A stretch of 10,547 nucleotides of DNA, from the NCBI GenBank assembly GCA_003702465.1, contig REGF01000022.1:1-10547 (forward strand). Reading direction: 5' to 3'. Positions within the stretch are counted from its first letter, which is position 1; every line of letters starts with the position of its first letter. The position numbers and the translations under genes are program-made. Positions 1-6,504 of this stretch are shown piece by piece. The DNA is from Candidatus Nitrosomarinus sp. (GTDB lineage Archaea > Thermoproteota > Nitrososphaeria > Nitrososphaerales > Nitrosopumilaceae). The notes beneath the pieces were generated by a model. The model had not been told where the DNA came from. It saw only the letters and a program-made list of their open reading frames with translations, and searched no databases.

Positions 1-1
1 A

Positions 2-592
2 ATGAAATTTTTAATAATTGATAATTATGACTCATTCGTTTACAACATTGCTCAATATTTGGGAGAATTAGGTGTTGACTGTGATGTATTTAGAAATGAC
101 AAAATCACTATTTCAGAAATTAAAAATTCTAATTATGATGGAATAATTATTTCTCCTGGACCTGGAACTCCTGAAGATAAAAAATACTTTGGAATATGTA
201 GTGACGTTATCAAAGATATTGGCCCGACAACTCCTATTTTGGGTGTGTGTCTAGGTCATCAGGGAATTATTGATGCATTTGGTGGAAAAGTTACTAATGC
301 AGGTTGTGTTAGACATGGAAAGACAAGTCAAGTTGAGCATACTAATTCTGAGTTATTCAAAGATGTAAAAAATCCCTTTAGGGCTACAAGATATCATAGC
401 TTAGTTGGAGATAAAACAATAATTCCTGATGTTTTAGAAGTTACAGCAACTGCAAATGATGATGGAGAGATAATGGCAATTAAACATAAAGAATTTTTAA
501 TTCAGGGCGTACAATTTCATCCTGAATCTATTATGACTGAAGATGGAAAAAAAATTCTTGGTAATTTCATTCAACAGGTAAAAGAAAAATGA
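2..592 (+). CDS. trpG: Anthranilate synthase glutamine amidotransferase subunit
   Basis: This is the class I glutamine amidotransferase subunit that hydrolyses glutamine and passes ammonia to TrpE for anthranilate synthesis, the first step of the tryptophan branch. The 196-aa protein has the normal family length and opens with the typical FLIIDNYDSFVYN segment. The oxyanion-strand motif SPGPGTP is at 51-57, the nucleophile Cys83 lies in GVCLGHQ, and His173 and Glu175 of the catalytic triad lie in QFHPES. The ATG is the second base of the window, so the gene is complete but its upstream region is not visible; trpE would be expected there. Its stop overlaps the trpD start as ATGA, which indicates translational coupling. 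A PabA role in folate synthesis is less likely because trpD and trpC follow at once. Confidence 0.96.
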   Translation: MKFLIIDNYDSFVYNIAQYLGELGVDCDVFRNDKITISEIKNSNYDGIIISPGPGTPEDKKYFGICSDVIKDIGPTTPILGVCLGHQGIIDAFGGKVTNAGCVRHGKTSQVEHTNSELFKDVKNPFRATRYHSLVGDKTIIPDVLEVTATANDDGEIMAIKHKEFLIQGVQFHPESIMTEDGKKILGNFIQQVKEK

Positions 593-1635
593 TTTCAGAA
601 TATATTTCAAAATTGGAACAAAAAATTGATCTTACATATGACCAGATGAATGAAATAATGTCTGAAGTATTATCTGGTAAAACTACTGATGATCAAAACA
701 TGAGTCTCTTATCTAATTTATCCAAAAAGGGTGAGACCGATGATGAATTATTGGGAATGCTTGATAAAATGCAAGAATTATCTCTAAAAATTACGCCTAA
801 AAATGAAGGAACTCTAATTGATATGTGTGGAACAGGTGGGGATAATTTACAAACTTTCAATATTTCTACTACGGCATCTTTTGTAGTTGCTGCTTCTGGT
901 GGAATTGTTGCAAAACATGGTAATAGGTCAAGTTCAGGGGTTTCTGGAAGTGCTGATATTTTTGAATATTTTGGTTATGATTTAAATGCAGAGCCATCAA
1001 CAGTTGCAAAAATTCTTGAAGATTTTCAAATATGTTTTATGTTTGCACAAAAATTTCATCCTGCAATGAAAAATGTTTCATCTGCAAGAAAACAATTAGG
1101 AACTCGAACTGCATTTAATTTACTTGGTCCATTGTCTAATCCTGCCAATGTAAAAAATCAATTAGTTGGTGTTTTTTCAAATGAATTTCTTACTAGATTG
1201 CCTCAAATTCTAAAAAGAAAAGGGGTAGAAAATATAATGGCTGTAAGATCAAATGATGGAATGGATGAGTTTTCTACAAGTTCAACAAATTCTGTATGTA
1301 TCTTAAAAAATAATATCGTTACAGTAAATTCAATTGATCCTGAGTTTTTTGGTTTGCATAAATCTTCATTAAATGATATTAAAATACAAACAAAAGAAGA
1401 TGCTGTTCAATCATTTGTAGGTGTCTTGAATAATAATGCTAATCAAGCAATGATTGAAACTACTGCACTAAATGCTGCTGGTGGCTTATTGGTCGGAAAT
1501 GTTGTAGATAGTTTTGAAGATGGTGTAGAACTTGCATTAAACACAATTGAAAATGGAAAAGCGATGAATTTATTGGAGAAATTTGTGCGTAATGTTGGAG
1601 ATATTGAAAAATTAAAGGAGATTACTGATGGCTGA
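589..1635 (+). CDS. trpD: Anthranilate phosphoribosyltransferase
   Basis: TrpD transfers the phosphoribosyl group of PRPP to anthranilate, the second step of the pathway. The 348 residues match the family length. The PRPP-binding loop GTGGD is at 81-85, KHGNRSSSG at 109-117, FHPAMK at 156-161, and the GTRTAFNLLGPLSNP block at 171-185. The acidic metal-binding pair Asp226-Glu227 lies in NDGMDE, where many homologues have a His or Gly before the GLDE core. The N-terminal 70 residues form the helical dimerisation domain seen in the nucleoside phosphorylase II fold. The ATG overlaps the trpG stop by four bases. The 3' end contains the ribosome-binding site for trpC (AAAGGAG at 1614-1620) and overlaps that gene by eight bases, so trpGDC is one operon. 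Confidence 0.96.
   Translation: MISEYISKLEQKIDLTYDQMNEIMSEVLSGKTTDDQNMSLLSNLSKKGETDDELLGMLDKMQELSLKITPKNEGTLIDMCGTGGDNLQTFNISTTASFVVAASGGIVAKHGNRSSSGVSGSADIFEYFGYDLNAEPSTVAKILEDFQICFMFAQKFHPAMKNVSSARKQLGTRTAFNLLGPLSNPANVKNQLVGVFSNEFLTRLPQILKRKGVENIMAVRSNDGMDEFSTSSTNSVCILKNNIVTVNSIDPEFFGLHKSSLNDIKIQTKEDAVQSFVGVLNNNANQAMIETTALNAAGGLLVGNVVDSFEDGVELALNTIENGKAMNLLEKFVRNVGDIEKLKEITDG
1614..1620 (+). promoter_or_regulatory. Shine-Dalgarno sequence for trpC
   Basis: AAAGGAG lies inside the end of trpD, seven bases before the trpC ATG at 1628. It is the clearest ribosome-binding site in the window. It fits an internal operon gene, in contrast to the promoter-proximal genes here, most of which appear leaderless. 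Confidence 0.7.
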
Positions 1636-2404
1636 AAATATTTTAAAAAAATTAGTGAATAACTCACAAATGGCAATTGATGATGGAGTCTATGAGATTG
1701 ATGTTAATTTACCAAAATCTAATCAAGATTTTCAACAAATCATTAAATCTAATATTCATGCAACTTTACTTACTGAAGTAAAATTTTCATCGCCTTCATT
1801 AGGAAAAATTAGAACTCTTGGAGATCCTAGTAATATTGCTAAACAAATGATTGAAGGAGGTTCAAAAGCATTATCTGTTTTAACTCAACCTCATTTGTTT
1901 AATGGTTCTCCTGATTATTTTGTTCAAGTAAGAAAAGCAGTTGATGTTCCAATGTTGATGAAAGATATTATGATTGATCATGTTCAAATTGACGCTGCAA
2001 AAAAAATTGGGGCTGATTACATGTTGGTAATTCAATCTCTTTTTGATCAAAAATTTCTTACTGATATTGATGATTTCATTGCATATGGACATAAACAAGG
2101 TTTGAACATCTTACTTGAAGTTCACACCAAGGAAGAATTTCAAAATGCATTAAAAACTGATGCAGATATTATTGGAATCAATAATAGAAATTTGGATACT
2201 TTGGATATTGACCTAAAAACTACTGAATCTGTTTTATCTGGATATGAAAAGTCAAGAATAATTTTATCTGAAAGTGGAATTAATGCCCCAGAAGACATTC
2301 AATACTTAAAAAAGTGTGGAGCTGATGCATTTTTGATAGGTTCAAGTATAATGAAAAGTGATAATATTGTAGAGCAGGTAAGGAAATTGGTGAATTCATA
2401 TTAA
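1628..2404 (+). CDS. trpC: Indole-3-glycerol phosphate synthase
   Basis: TrpC closes the ring of carboxyphenylamino-deoxyribulose phosphate to give indole-3-glycerol phosphate. The 258-aa product is a single-domain (beta/alpha)8 barrel with no fused TrpF. Expected active-site positions are present: Glu50 and Lys52 in TEVKFSSPS, Lys112 in LMKDIMID, Glu164 in LLEVH, Asn185 in IGINNRNL, and SESGI at 214-218, with the phosphate-binding GSS at 238-240. The strand-one motif reads KFSSPS where many enzymes have KRKSPS or KxxSPS, but the catalytic lysine is kept. The start is supported by AAAGGAG at seven-base spacing and by the eight-base overlap with trpD. No trpF follows, so the phosphoribosylanthranilate isomerase must be encoded elsewhere. 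Confidence 0.95.
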   Translation: MAENILKKLVNNSQMAIDDGVYEIDVNLPKSNQDFQQIIKSNIHATLLTEVKFSSPSLGKIRTLGDPSNIAKQMIEGGSKALSVLTQPHLFNGSPDYFVQVRKAVDVPMLMKDIMIDHVQIDAAKKIGADYMLVIQSLFDQKFLTDIDDFIAYGHKQGLNILLEVHTKEEFQNALKTDADIIGINNRNLDTLDIDLKTTESVLSGYEKSRIILSESGINAPEDIQYLKKCGADAFLIGSSIMKSDNIVEQVRKLVNSY

Positions 2405-2490
2405 TAAATTGACAAAAGTTATGTTTTCACAAAATTAATTCTGATTTTAACAAAGAGGGTTTTTGAAGTATCATGATGTACTGATGGTAG

Positions 2491-2676
2491 ATGGTACTAC
2501 TATGGATTGGAATTGCAGCAGGGATTATAATCACGACAATACTTATTGTTAAAGCCGTAAAGACACCATCCCGTGATGTTATGGGAGTAGAACTACAATG
2601 CAAAAAGTGTGGTTCTAATACAAATGGATTAAAATGTCCAAAGTGTGGAAACAAATCTCAAAAATTCGGAGTATAA
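2491..2676 (+). CDS. Small membrane protein with C-terminal zinc ribbon
   Basis: This 61-aa protein has one N-terminal hydrophobic helix (about residues 2-22), a short basic linker, and a compact zinc ribbon with Cys37, Cys40, Cys49 and Cys52 (CKKC and CPKC, eight residues apart). The layout suggests a membrane-anchored zinc knuckle facing the cytoplasm, but no function can be assigned. An in-frame TAG lies directly before the ATG, so this start is fixed unless a later codon is used. It follows trpC by 86 bp. A TTTTAACA element at 2445-2452 could serve as its own promoter, with a leader of about 15-20 nt. It is not a known tryptophan pathway protein. Codon use resembles its neighbours. Confidence 0.75.
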   Translation: MVLLWIGIAAGIIITTILIVKAVKTPSRDVMGVELQCKKCGSNTNGLKCPKCGNKSQKFGV

Positions 2677-2788
2677 TCAAATAATTTTAGTCTAAAAAAA
2701 CGAGTATTACATTGTCATATGTGATTTTAGGGCGGAGTGAGTTTTTTTGATAGGACATAAGTACTATCGAGAAGGGCTCAAATTACAA

Positions 2789-2965
2789 ATGAGTACATTA
2801 GGAAAAGTTACTGCAATTGTTGTTCTAATATTTGGAGCTTGGTTTACAGTTGTTGGCATTATTATGCCTGAAGTAAGATTTGATTATGTTAGGATTGCAG
2901 CTGTTATTTTGATAGGTTTTGGTATTGCTATTGCACTGTTAGATAGAAAATTTAACAGAAAATAA
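2789..2965 (+). CDS. Small two-helix membrane protein
   Basis: From the ATG at 2789 this encodes 58 residues with two hydrophobic helices (about residues 5-26 and 33-51) separated by a short loop containing PEVRFDY, and a basic tail ending DRKFNRK. It is therefore probably an inner-membrane hairpin protein with a positive cytoplasmic end. The frame is open further upstream to a TTG at 2747, which would add 14 polar residues (IGHKYYREG...). I prefer the ATG because the added segment breaks the membrane-protein pattern and no good TATA box lies 29 nt before the TTG, though GGAG at 2733-2736 leaves the TTG possible. No family is recognised. The next small membrane gene starts 18 bp downstream, so the two may be cotranscribed. 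Confidence 0.65.
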   Translation: MSTLGKVTAIVVLIFGAWFTVVGIIMPEVRFDYVRIAAVILIGFGIAIALLDRKFNRK

Positions 2966-2983
2966 TCTCACAATAACTAACCA

Positions 2984-3139
2984 ATGTTTGAAATACTAGT
3001 TATTGTAATAGATAGTATGTGTGGAGACCCATTATCAGATATTCTATACTTGGCAATTCCAACTGTATTATTGGGTGCTGGAGCTTTCTTTATGATGGGA
3101 AAAGACGGACGTAAAAAGATAGAAGAAATTTTTAGATAA
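2984..3139 (+). CDS. 51-aa single-helix membrane protein
   Basis: An ATG at 2984 opens a 51-codon frame. The product starts MFEILVIVIDSMCGDP, has a hydrophobic helix at about residues 18-38 (DILYLAIPTVLLGAGAFFMM), and ends with a charged segment GKDGRKKIEEIFR. The charge distribution fits a helix with a cytoplasmic basic C-terminus. It begins 18 bp after the preceding two-helix membrane gene and is in the same orientation. A slightly longer frame exists on the opposite strand over the same bases, but its product is basic and featureless and it would run against all its neighbours. The function is unknown and no conserved motif was seen. Confidence 0.55.
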   Translation: MFEILVIVIDSMCGDPLSDILYLAIPTVLLGAGAFFMMGKDGRKKIEEIFR

Positions 3140-3189
3140 GCATTTTCGTGCCTATTTTTCAAGAATTATTCATAAAGAATCCAACAATA

Positions 3190-3258
3190 ATTGTATCACT
3201 AGTTTTTGAGATTGAGTAGTATTTAATATCGGAAGTGGCAACTTTTGAATGATACAAT
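3190..3258. repeat. 9-bp inverted repeat flanking the trpB promoter
   Basis: ATTGTATCA at 3190-3198 is the exact reverse complement of TGATACAAT at 3250-3258. The arms lie on either side of the TATA-like element at 3222-3229, and the right arm covers the expected transcription start. This layout could hold a regulator bound to both arms. It may also be chance in A+T-rich DNA. Confidence 0.3.
3222..3229 (+). promoter_or_regulatory. trpB: TATA-like box for trpB
   Basis: TTTAATAT matches the archaeal TATA consensus. By the 29-nt box-to-start distance seen for other genes in the window, transcription would begin near 3251. That would give trpB its own promoter, independent of trpGDC. Confidence 0.5.
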
Positions 3259-4450
3259 ATTGAAATATCCTAAAAATGGTAAATTTGGAGAATTTGGTGG
3301 TCAGTATATCCCTGAAACACTTGTACCTGCAATAGAGGAATTAGAAGAAAATTATTTGAAATTTAAAAATGATAAAAAATTCAAACAAGAATTAGATTAT
3401 TATTTGAAAGTCTATGCTGGAAGACCCACTCCATTATACTATGCAAAAAATTTATCTGAAAAATTAGGAGGTGCAAAAATCTATCTAAAAAGAGAGGATC
3501 TTTTACACGGTGGTGCTCATAAAATTAACAATACATTAGGTCAAGCACTTTTAGCAAAAAAAATGAATAAGAAAAGAATCATTGCAGAAACTGGTGCAGG
3601 TCAACATGGTGTTGCAACTGCAATGGCTTGTGCTGCATTGGGTATGAAAGCTGAAGTGTATATGGGATACAAAGACACAATCCGACAAAAACAAAATGTC
3701 TACAGAATGAATATGTTGGGTTCTAAAGTTCATCCTGTTAAATCAGGTTCTAAGACATTAAAAGATGCAATAAATGATGCAATACGAGATTGGATTACAA
3801 ATGTTGAAACAACATATTATCTATTAGGTTCTGCAGTAGGTCCTCACCCTTATCCTGTTATGGTTAGAGATTTTCAAAGTGTTATTGGAAACGAAATAAA
3901 ATCTCAAATGAAAAAAATCAATAACAAAGAACCTGACACTGTCATCGCTTGTGTTGGTGGAGGCTCTAATGCAATTGGAACTTTCTATCCATTAGTAGAT
4001 ACAAGCGCAGAAATTATTGGTGTTGAGGCAGCAGGAATGGGATTAAAATCAAAATTACATTCAGCTACCTTATCTGCAGGTAGTAAAGGTGTTTTACATG
4101 GAATGATGACTTATTTGCTTCAAGATAGTGAAGGCCAAATTACTGAAACTCATAGTATCTCAGCTGGATTAGATTATCCTGGTGTTGGACCTGAACATGC
4201 CTATTTTAAAGACACAAAACGTGTAAAATACCACTCTTCAACAGACAAAGAAGTTTTAGATGCCTTTTTGACTCTGACCCAAACTGAAGGAATTATTCCT
4301 GCATTGGAATCTTCACATGCAATTTCTGAAGCAATGAAGGTTGCCAAAAAAAGTAAATCATCAGAATCCGTAGTTGTCACACTTTCAGGTAGAGGTGACA
4401 AGGACGTAGAAGAAGTCCAAAAATATCTAGATGCTGCTAAAAATAATTAA
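3245..4450 (+). CDS. trpB: Tryptophan synthase beta chain
   Basis: TrpB is the PLP enzyme that joins indole and serine to make tryptophan. The 401-aa product is of the TrpB1 type (ordinary length, no TrpB2-style extension). Lys93 in GGAHKINN forms the PLP Schiff base, Glu115 lies in AETGAGQHG, the phosphate-binding loop GGGSNAIG is at 238-245, and Ser381 in SGRGDKD contacts the pyridine nitrogen. The listed start is a TTG at 3245 and there is no ATG or GTG near the beginning. A second TTG at 3260 (giving KYPKNGKFG after the initiator) fits better with a transcription start near 3251. TrpA, normally encoded next to TrpB, is absent; the next gene is convergent and only 17 bp away. Identity is certain and the start is not. 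Confidence 0.95.
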   Translation: MNDTILKYPKNGKFGEFGGQYIPETLVPAIEELEENYLKFKNDKKFKQELDYYLKVYAGRPTPLYYAKNLSEKLGGAKIYLKREDLLHGGAHKINNTLGQALLAKKMNKKRIIAETGAGQHGVATAMACAALGMKAEVYMGYKDTIRQKQNVYRMNMLGSKVHPVKSGSKTLKDAINDAIRDWITNVETTYYLLGSAVGPHPYPVMVRDFQSVIGNEIKSQMKKINNKEPDTVIACVGGGSNAIGTFYPLVDTSAEIIGVEAAGMGLKSKLHSATLSAGSKGVLHGMMTYLLQDSEGQITETHSISAGLDYPGVGPEHAYFKDTKRVKYHSSTDKEVLDAFLTLTQTEGIIPALESSHAISEAMKVAKKSKSSESVVVTLSGRGDKDVEEVQKYLDAAKNN

Positions 4451-4467
4451 TTGTTTAAATATTTTTA

Positions 4468-5169
4468 TTATTTTACTGATTGAGCAAATTCTTCAAGTTT
4501 TTGTTTTTTCTCATCAGGTGTTAATGTTAGAAGCCCTTTCCACTTTTCTTTCATTTCTTCTTTTTGTTTTTGTTTATCTTCTTCAGACATCATGTCCCAC
4601 TGTAATTTTAATTGCATAAAATGCATTATCATTGCTGCTTTGTCCTGAATTGATAACGATTTCCATGCTTCTCCCATTTCTTTAAATTGTTTTTTCTTTT
4701 CAGCAATTTGTTCAGGAGTCATTCCTTTAAAATAATCCTTCATTTTGTTGTCGTATTTGTTATTTTGTTTATTATCAGAATATCTCGTCCTTTTGTTTGA
4801 GTCTTGATTCTTTGAATCTGTAACATAAAGAATTTCACCATTTCCTGCATCAACTAAAACTTTTTTGTATTGATGATCATCATTTGAAACTACAATTTTG
4901 TAAACTAAAAATCCGTTAATTGATGAAAGTTTGCCATACATACTTTTGCTATCTGAAATTTTCTCTTCAGCTATTGTCATTGCATCTTCTAAAGAAATTT
5001 GAGCAAGTTCTGAATTGAATTCACTTCCTACCGGAATAGTTCCTTCAATTTCTGGATATTCAGTTTTATCCCAATATGCAAATGATGGAGATATTCCTAC
5101 ACTAGAAATTAATCCTACAATCACTAGTAATGCTGCAATTTTGACAATATTCAATTTAATAAAAAACAA
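4468..5169 (-). CDS. Exported PepSY-domain protein with charged helical C-terminus
   Basis: The 233-aa product has a hydrophobic N-terminal segment (about 8-31, ending PSFAYW) that looks like a signal peptide or membrane anchor. A PepSY-like domain follows at about 58-118 (SLEDAMTIAEEK, FLVYKIVV, KKVLVDAGNGEILYV). Next are a polar linker and a highly charged helical region with two imperfect repeats: MTPEQ...AWKSL...DK near 150-177 and MSEED...KWKGL...DEKK near 194-221. PepSY domains are generally linked to extracellular regulation or inhibition of proteases; the role here is unknown. The longest frame starts at TTG 5169. However, TTTTATAG at 5185-5178 lies 31 nt before another TTG at 5154, so the leaderless start may be there (228 aa). 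It is convergent with trpB. Confidence 0.85.
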   Translation of the reverse strand: MFFIKLNIVKIAALLVIVGLISSVGISPSFAYWDKTEYPEIEGTIPVGSEFNSELAQISLEDAMTIAEEKISDSKSMYGKLSSINGFLVYKIVVSNDDHQYKKVLVDAGNGEILYVTDSKNQDSNKRTRYSDNKQNNKYDNKMKDYFKGMTPEQIAEKKKQFKEMGEAWKSLSIQDKAAMIMHFMQLKLQWDMMSEEDKQKQKEEMKEKWKGLLTLTPDEKKQKLEEFAQSVK

Positions 5170-5177
5170 TTTTGGAA

Positions 5178-5185
5178 CTATAAAA
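5178..5185 (-). promoter_or_regulatory. TATA-like box for the PepSY gene
   Basis: Read on the minus strand this is TTTTATAG. It is too close (about 16 nt) to the TTG at 5169 for that codon to be inside the transcript. It stands 31 nt before the TTG at 5154, matching the leaderless spacing seen elsewhere in the window. Confidence 0.5.
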
Positions 5186-5230
5186 AACGATCGTACAAGT
5201 TATTCTAGTTTTTACCACTAGAAAATTAAA

Positions 5231-5380
5231 TTATTTTTTATTTTTTAATAATGCTTCTTCAGGGGTTTTTTCTTTATTTGATTCCCAATGCCAATTATGA
5301 TGTTTTTTCCAATGTTTATCTAATTCATCTGTTGATGGGTCGTTTCCCAATGGACTTCCACACAATTTACACTGTTTCAT
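5231..5380 (-). CDS. 49-aa CxxC/His-rich protein, putative zinc binder
   Basis: A 49-codon frame begins with ATG at 5380. The product starts MKQCKLCGSPLGNDP, with Cys4 and Cys7 in a CxxCG knuckle, followed by a His- and Trp-rich segment (His23, His27, His28, His31; KHWKKHHNWHW) and a lysine-rich tail. Cys2 plus His residues could form one zinc site, as in short C2H2-like fingers, but the spacing differs from a classical finger. No TATA box is visible about 29 nt upstream, so it may be cotranscribed with the 212-aa gene that ends 102 bp before it. The function is unknown. Its cysteine knuckle and codon use argue that it is a real gene despite its size. Confidence 0.6.
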   Translation of the reverse strand: MKQCKLCGSPLGNDPSTDELDKHWKKHHNWHWESNKEKTPEEALLKNKK

Positions 5381-5482
5381 TTTTCATTTTTTCCATTTTC
5401 TTCTTTTTTGTTTTAATTATTGGATGACATTGTGCAGGTAAATTTTCATCATCCATGTAAAAATTTGATTCATGGTTTTTAT

Positions 5483-6121
5483 TTATTCTTCTGCATTGAG
5501 TGTATCAGGATCATTATTTCCTGGTAAATAATTATCTCCAAGATTATTTTTCATTTTTTCATCAAATTCCTCTTGTAATCTCGTTAGATACATTTCGGCT
5601 TCAGTTTCATCATCTGGAATTCCTGTATCTATATCATAATTGAAACCTGTAGCAAGATGATAAAATTCTTCAAAAAATTCTTTACAATCAATTACATCTG
5701 CTTCTCTGTCTATGGATATGACTAAACAATCTCTATCTAATCTAAAATTCAGACATACTTCCTCTTCAATCATGGTGTCTACAATAATTGCCATTAGATA
5801 TGATACATTGTTTTTACTCAAAGATTTGATGCCTTTATCTGCAATCCATAATTCATCATTTTCTAGTAAATTTTCAAACGTTCTCACTACAACATCTCTA
5901 ACATCTGAATCTAAATGAGCTGATTTTGAATTCCATAAACTCTCATCGTACTTTCCTGGTTCAACATAAAGCATATCAAAAGTTAATTCAGGATTTAATT
6001 GATCAAACTCCCAAACTTGTTTATTTGTCCACATTGGTGAAAATTCATTAATAATTTTTTTAGTTAATTGATTCATACTCTTATTCTCAAACTTCTCTTG
6101 TTTAATCTTATCCTTAATCAT
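5483..6121 (-). CDS. Hypothetical acidic protein, 212 aa
   Basis: I do not recognise a family. The protein starts with a short basic segment (residues 1-24), then a Trp- and Phe-containing stretch (MWTNKQVWEFDQLNP, about 30-44; LTFDMLYVEPGKYDESLW, about 46-63). A mixed alpha/beta core follows (about 70-140, including VVVRTFENLL and CLVISIDREADVIDC) and then a strongly acidic C-terminus. There is no signal peptide or membrane helix, so it is probably cytoplasmic. Its ATG overlaps the stop of the upstream 67-aa zinc-finger gene as ATGATTAA. The two are therefore translationally coupled and may act together, perhaps with the small protein serving a nucleic-acid or protein-binding role. ATG is clear; Met16 is a weaker alternative. 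Confidence 0.75.
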   Translation of the reverse strand: MIKDKIKQEKFENKSMNQLTKKIINEFSPMWTNKQVWEFDQLNPELTFDMLYVEPGKYDESLWNSKSAHLDSDVRDVVVRTFENLLENDELWIADKGIKSLSKNNVSYLMAIIVDTMIEEEVCLNFRLDRDCLVISIDREADVIDCKEFFEEFYHLATGFNYDIDTGIPDDETEAEMYLTRLQEEFDEKMKNNLGDNYLPGNNDPDTLNAEE

Positions 6122-6317
6122 TAGTTGATTTTAAAAATTCTAATGTACACTCTGCTAATTGTTTATCTGAGTGTTTTTTTATTTCATGCTTACAATTTGG
6201 ACAAATACCTTTTTGATTATCTATCAAATCATCATTGACTTGTTTCATACAACATTCCATCAATTCTGAAGTAGAATGTGACTCCATAGATAATTTACAA
6301 GTTGGACATAAGGTCAT
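6114..6317 (-). CDS. 67-aa tandem CCHC zinc-finger-like protein
   Basis: The protein consists almost entirely of two copies of one unit with identical spacing, CxxC-x6-H-x7-C. Copy one has Cys4, Cys7, His14 and Cys22 (within LCPTCKLSMESH and SELMEC). Copy two has Cys39, Cys42, His49 and Cys57 (within ICPNCKHEIKKH and KQLAEC). Further positions repeat as well: Pro after the first Cys, Lys after the second, Ser after His, and Leu-x-Glu before the last Cys. Each unit could bind one zinc ion. The internal duplication is visible directly; the zinc binding is inferred. The gene is coupled to the 212-aa gene by an eight-base overlap. No named family is recognised. Confidence 0.75.
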   Translation of the reverse strand: MTLCPTCKLSMESHSTSELMECCMKQVNDDLIDNQKGICPNCKHEIKKHSDKQLAECTLEFLKSTND

Positions 6318-6392
6318 TTTTAATTTGTAATATTTTTGTACTAATTAATTGTATTAATTTAAAAAAGATTATTTTGCCATAATTGAAAATCA

Positions 6393-6470
6393 TTATGAAA
6401 ATAACAAATACAGACCTACAGCTGAAGCAGCTAATGAAATCCCCATCCACGCATAAAATTTACTATTCAT
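6393..6470 (-). CDS. Candidate 25-aa single-helix membrane microprotein
   Basis: An ATG at 6470 opens a 25-codon frame. It begins MNSKFYAWMG and continues with the hydrophobic helix ISLAASAVGLYLLFS to the C-terminus. This is a plausible minimal membrane protein: a short basic head and one helix containing small residues (Ala, Ser, Gly) suited to helix packing. A TATA-like TATTAATT at 6499-6492 lies 29 nt before the ATG, the same leaderless spacing found for other genes here. It sits 75 bp upstream of the 67-aa zinc-finger gene in the same orientation. Such short frames also arise by chance, so conservation is the deciding test. Confidence 0.4.
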   Translation of the reverse strand: MNSKFYAWMGISLAASAVGLYLLFS

Positions 6471-6491
6471 ATTTTCTAATAATATGTCTGA

Positions 6492-6499
6492 AATTAATA
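6492..6499 (-). promoter_or_regulatory. TATA-like box for the 25-aa microprotein
   Basis: TATTAATT on the minus strand begins 29 nt before the ATG at 6470. It is a weaker match to the TATA consensus than the boxes at 8231-8238 and 8279-8286. Confidence 0.3.
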
Positions 6500-6504
6500 C
6501 TTTA

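Noticed and set aside
1443..1676. Minus-strand frame inside trpD/trpC, and similar ones at 1880-2098, 2427-2654, 3551-3733, 4201-4401, 5015-5221 and 5712-5918
   Set aside because: All lie opposite well-supported genes and show no domain, promoter or sensible composition.
2977..3162. 61-codon minus-strand frame opposite the 51-aa membrane gene
   Set aside because: Its product is basic and featureless, runs against all neighbours, and overlaps a plus-strand frame with a clear membrane helix and 18-bp operon-like spacing.
4431..4619. Plus-strand frame of 62 hydrophobic residues at the trpB/PepSY junction
   Set aside because: It is antisense to the lysine- and glutamate-rich tail of the PepSY protein; AAA/GAA codons read backwards give Phe/Leu/Ser, a known source of false hydrophobic frames.
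5367..5456. 29-codon minus-strand frame (begins MDDENLPAQCHP) overlapping the start of the 49-aa gene
   Set aside because: It is very short, mostly a lysine-rich tail, has only one cysteine, no promoter or ribosome-binding site, and overlaps a better frame.
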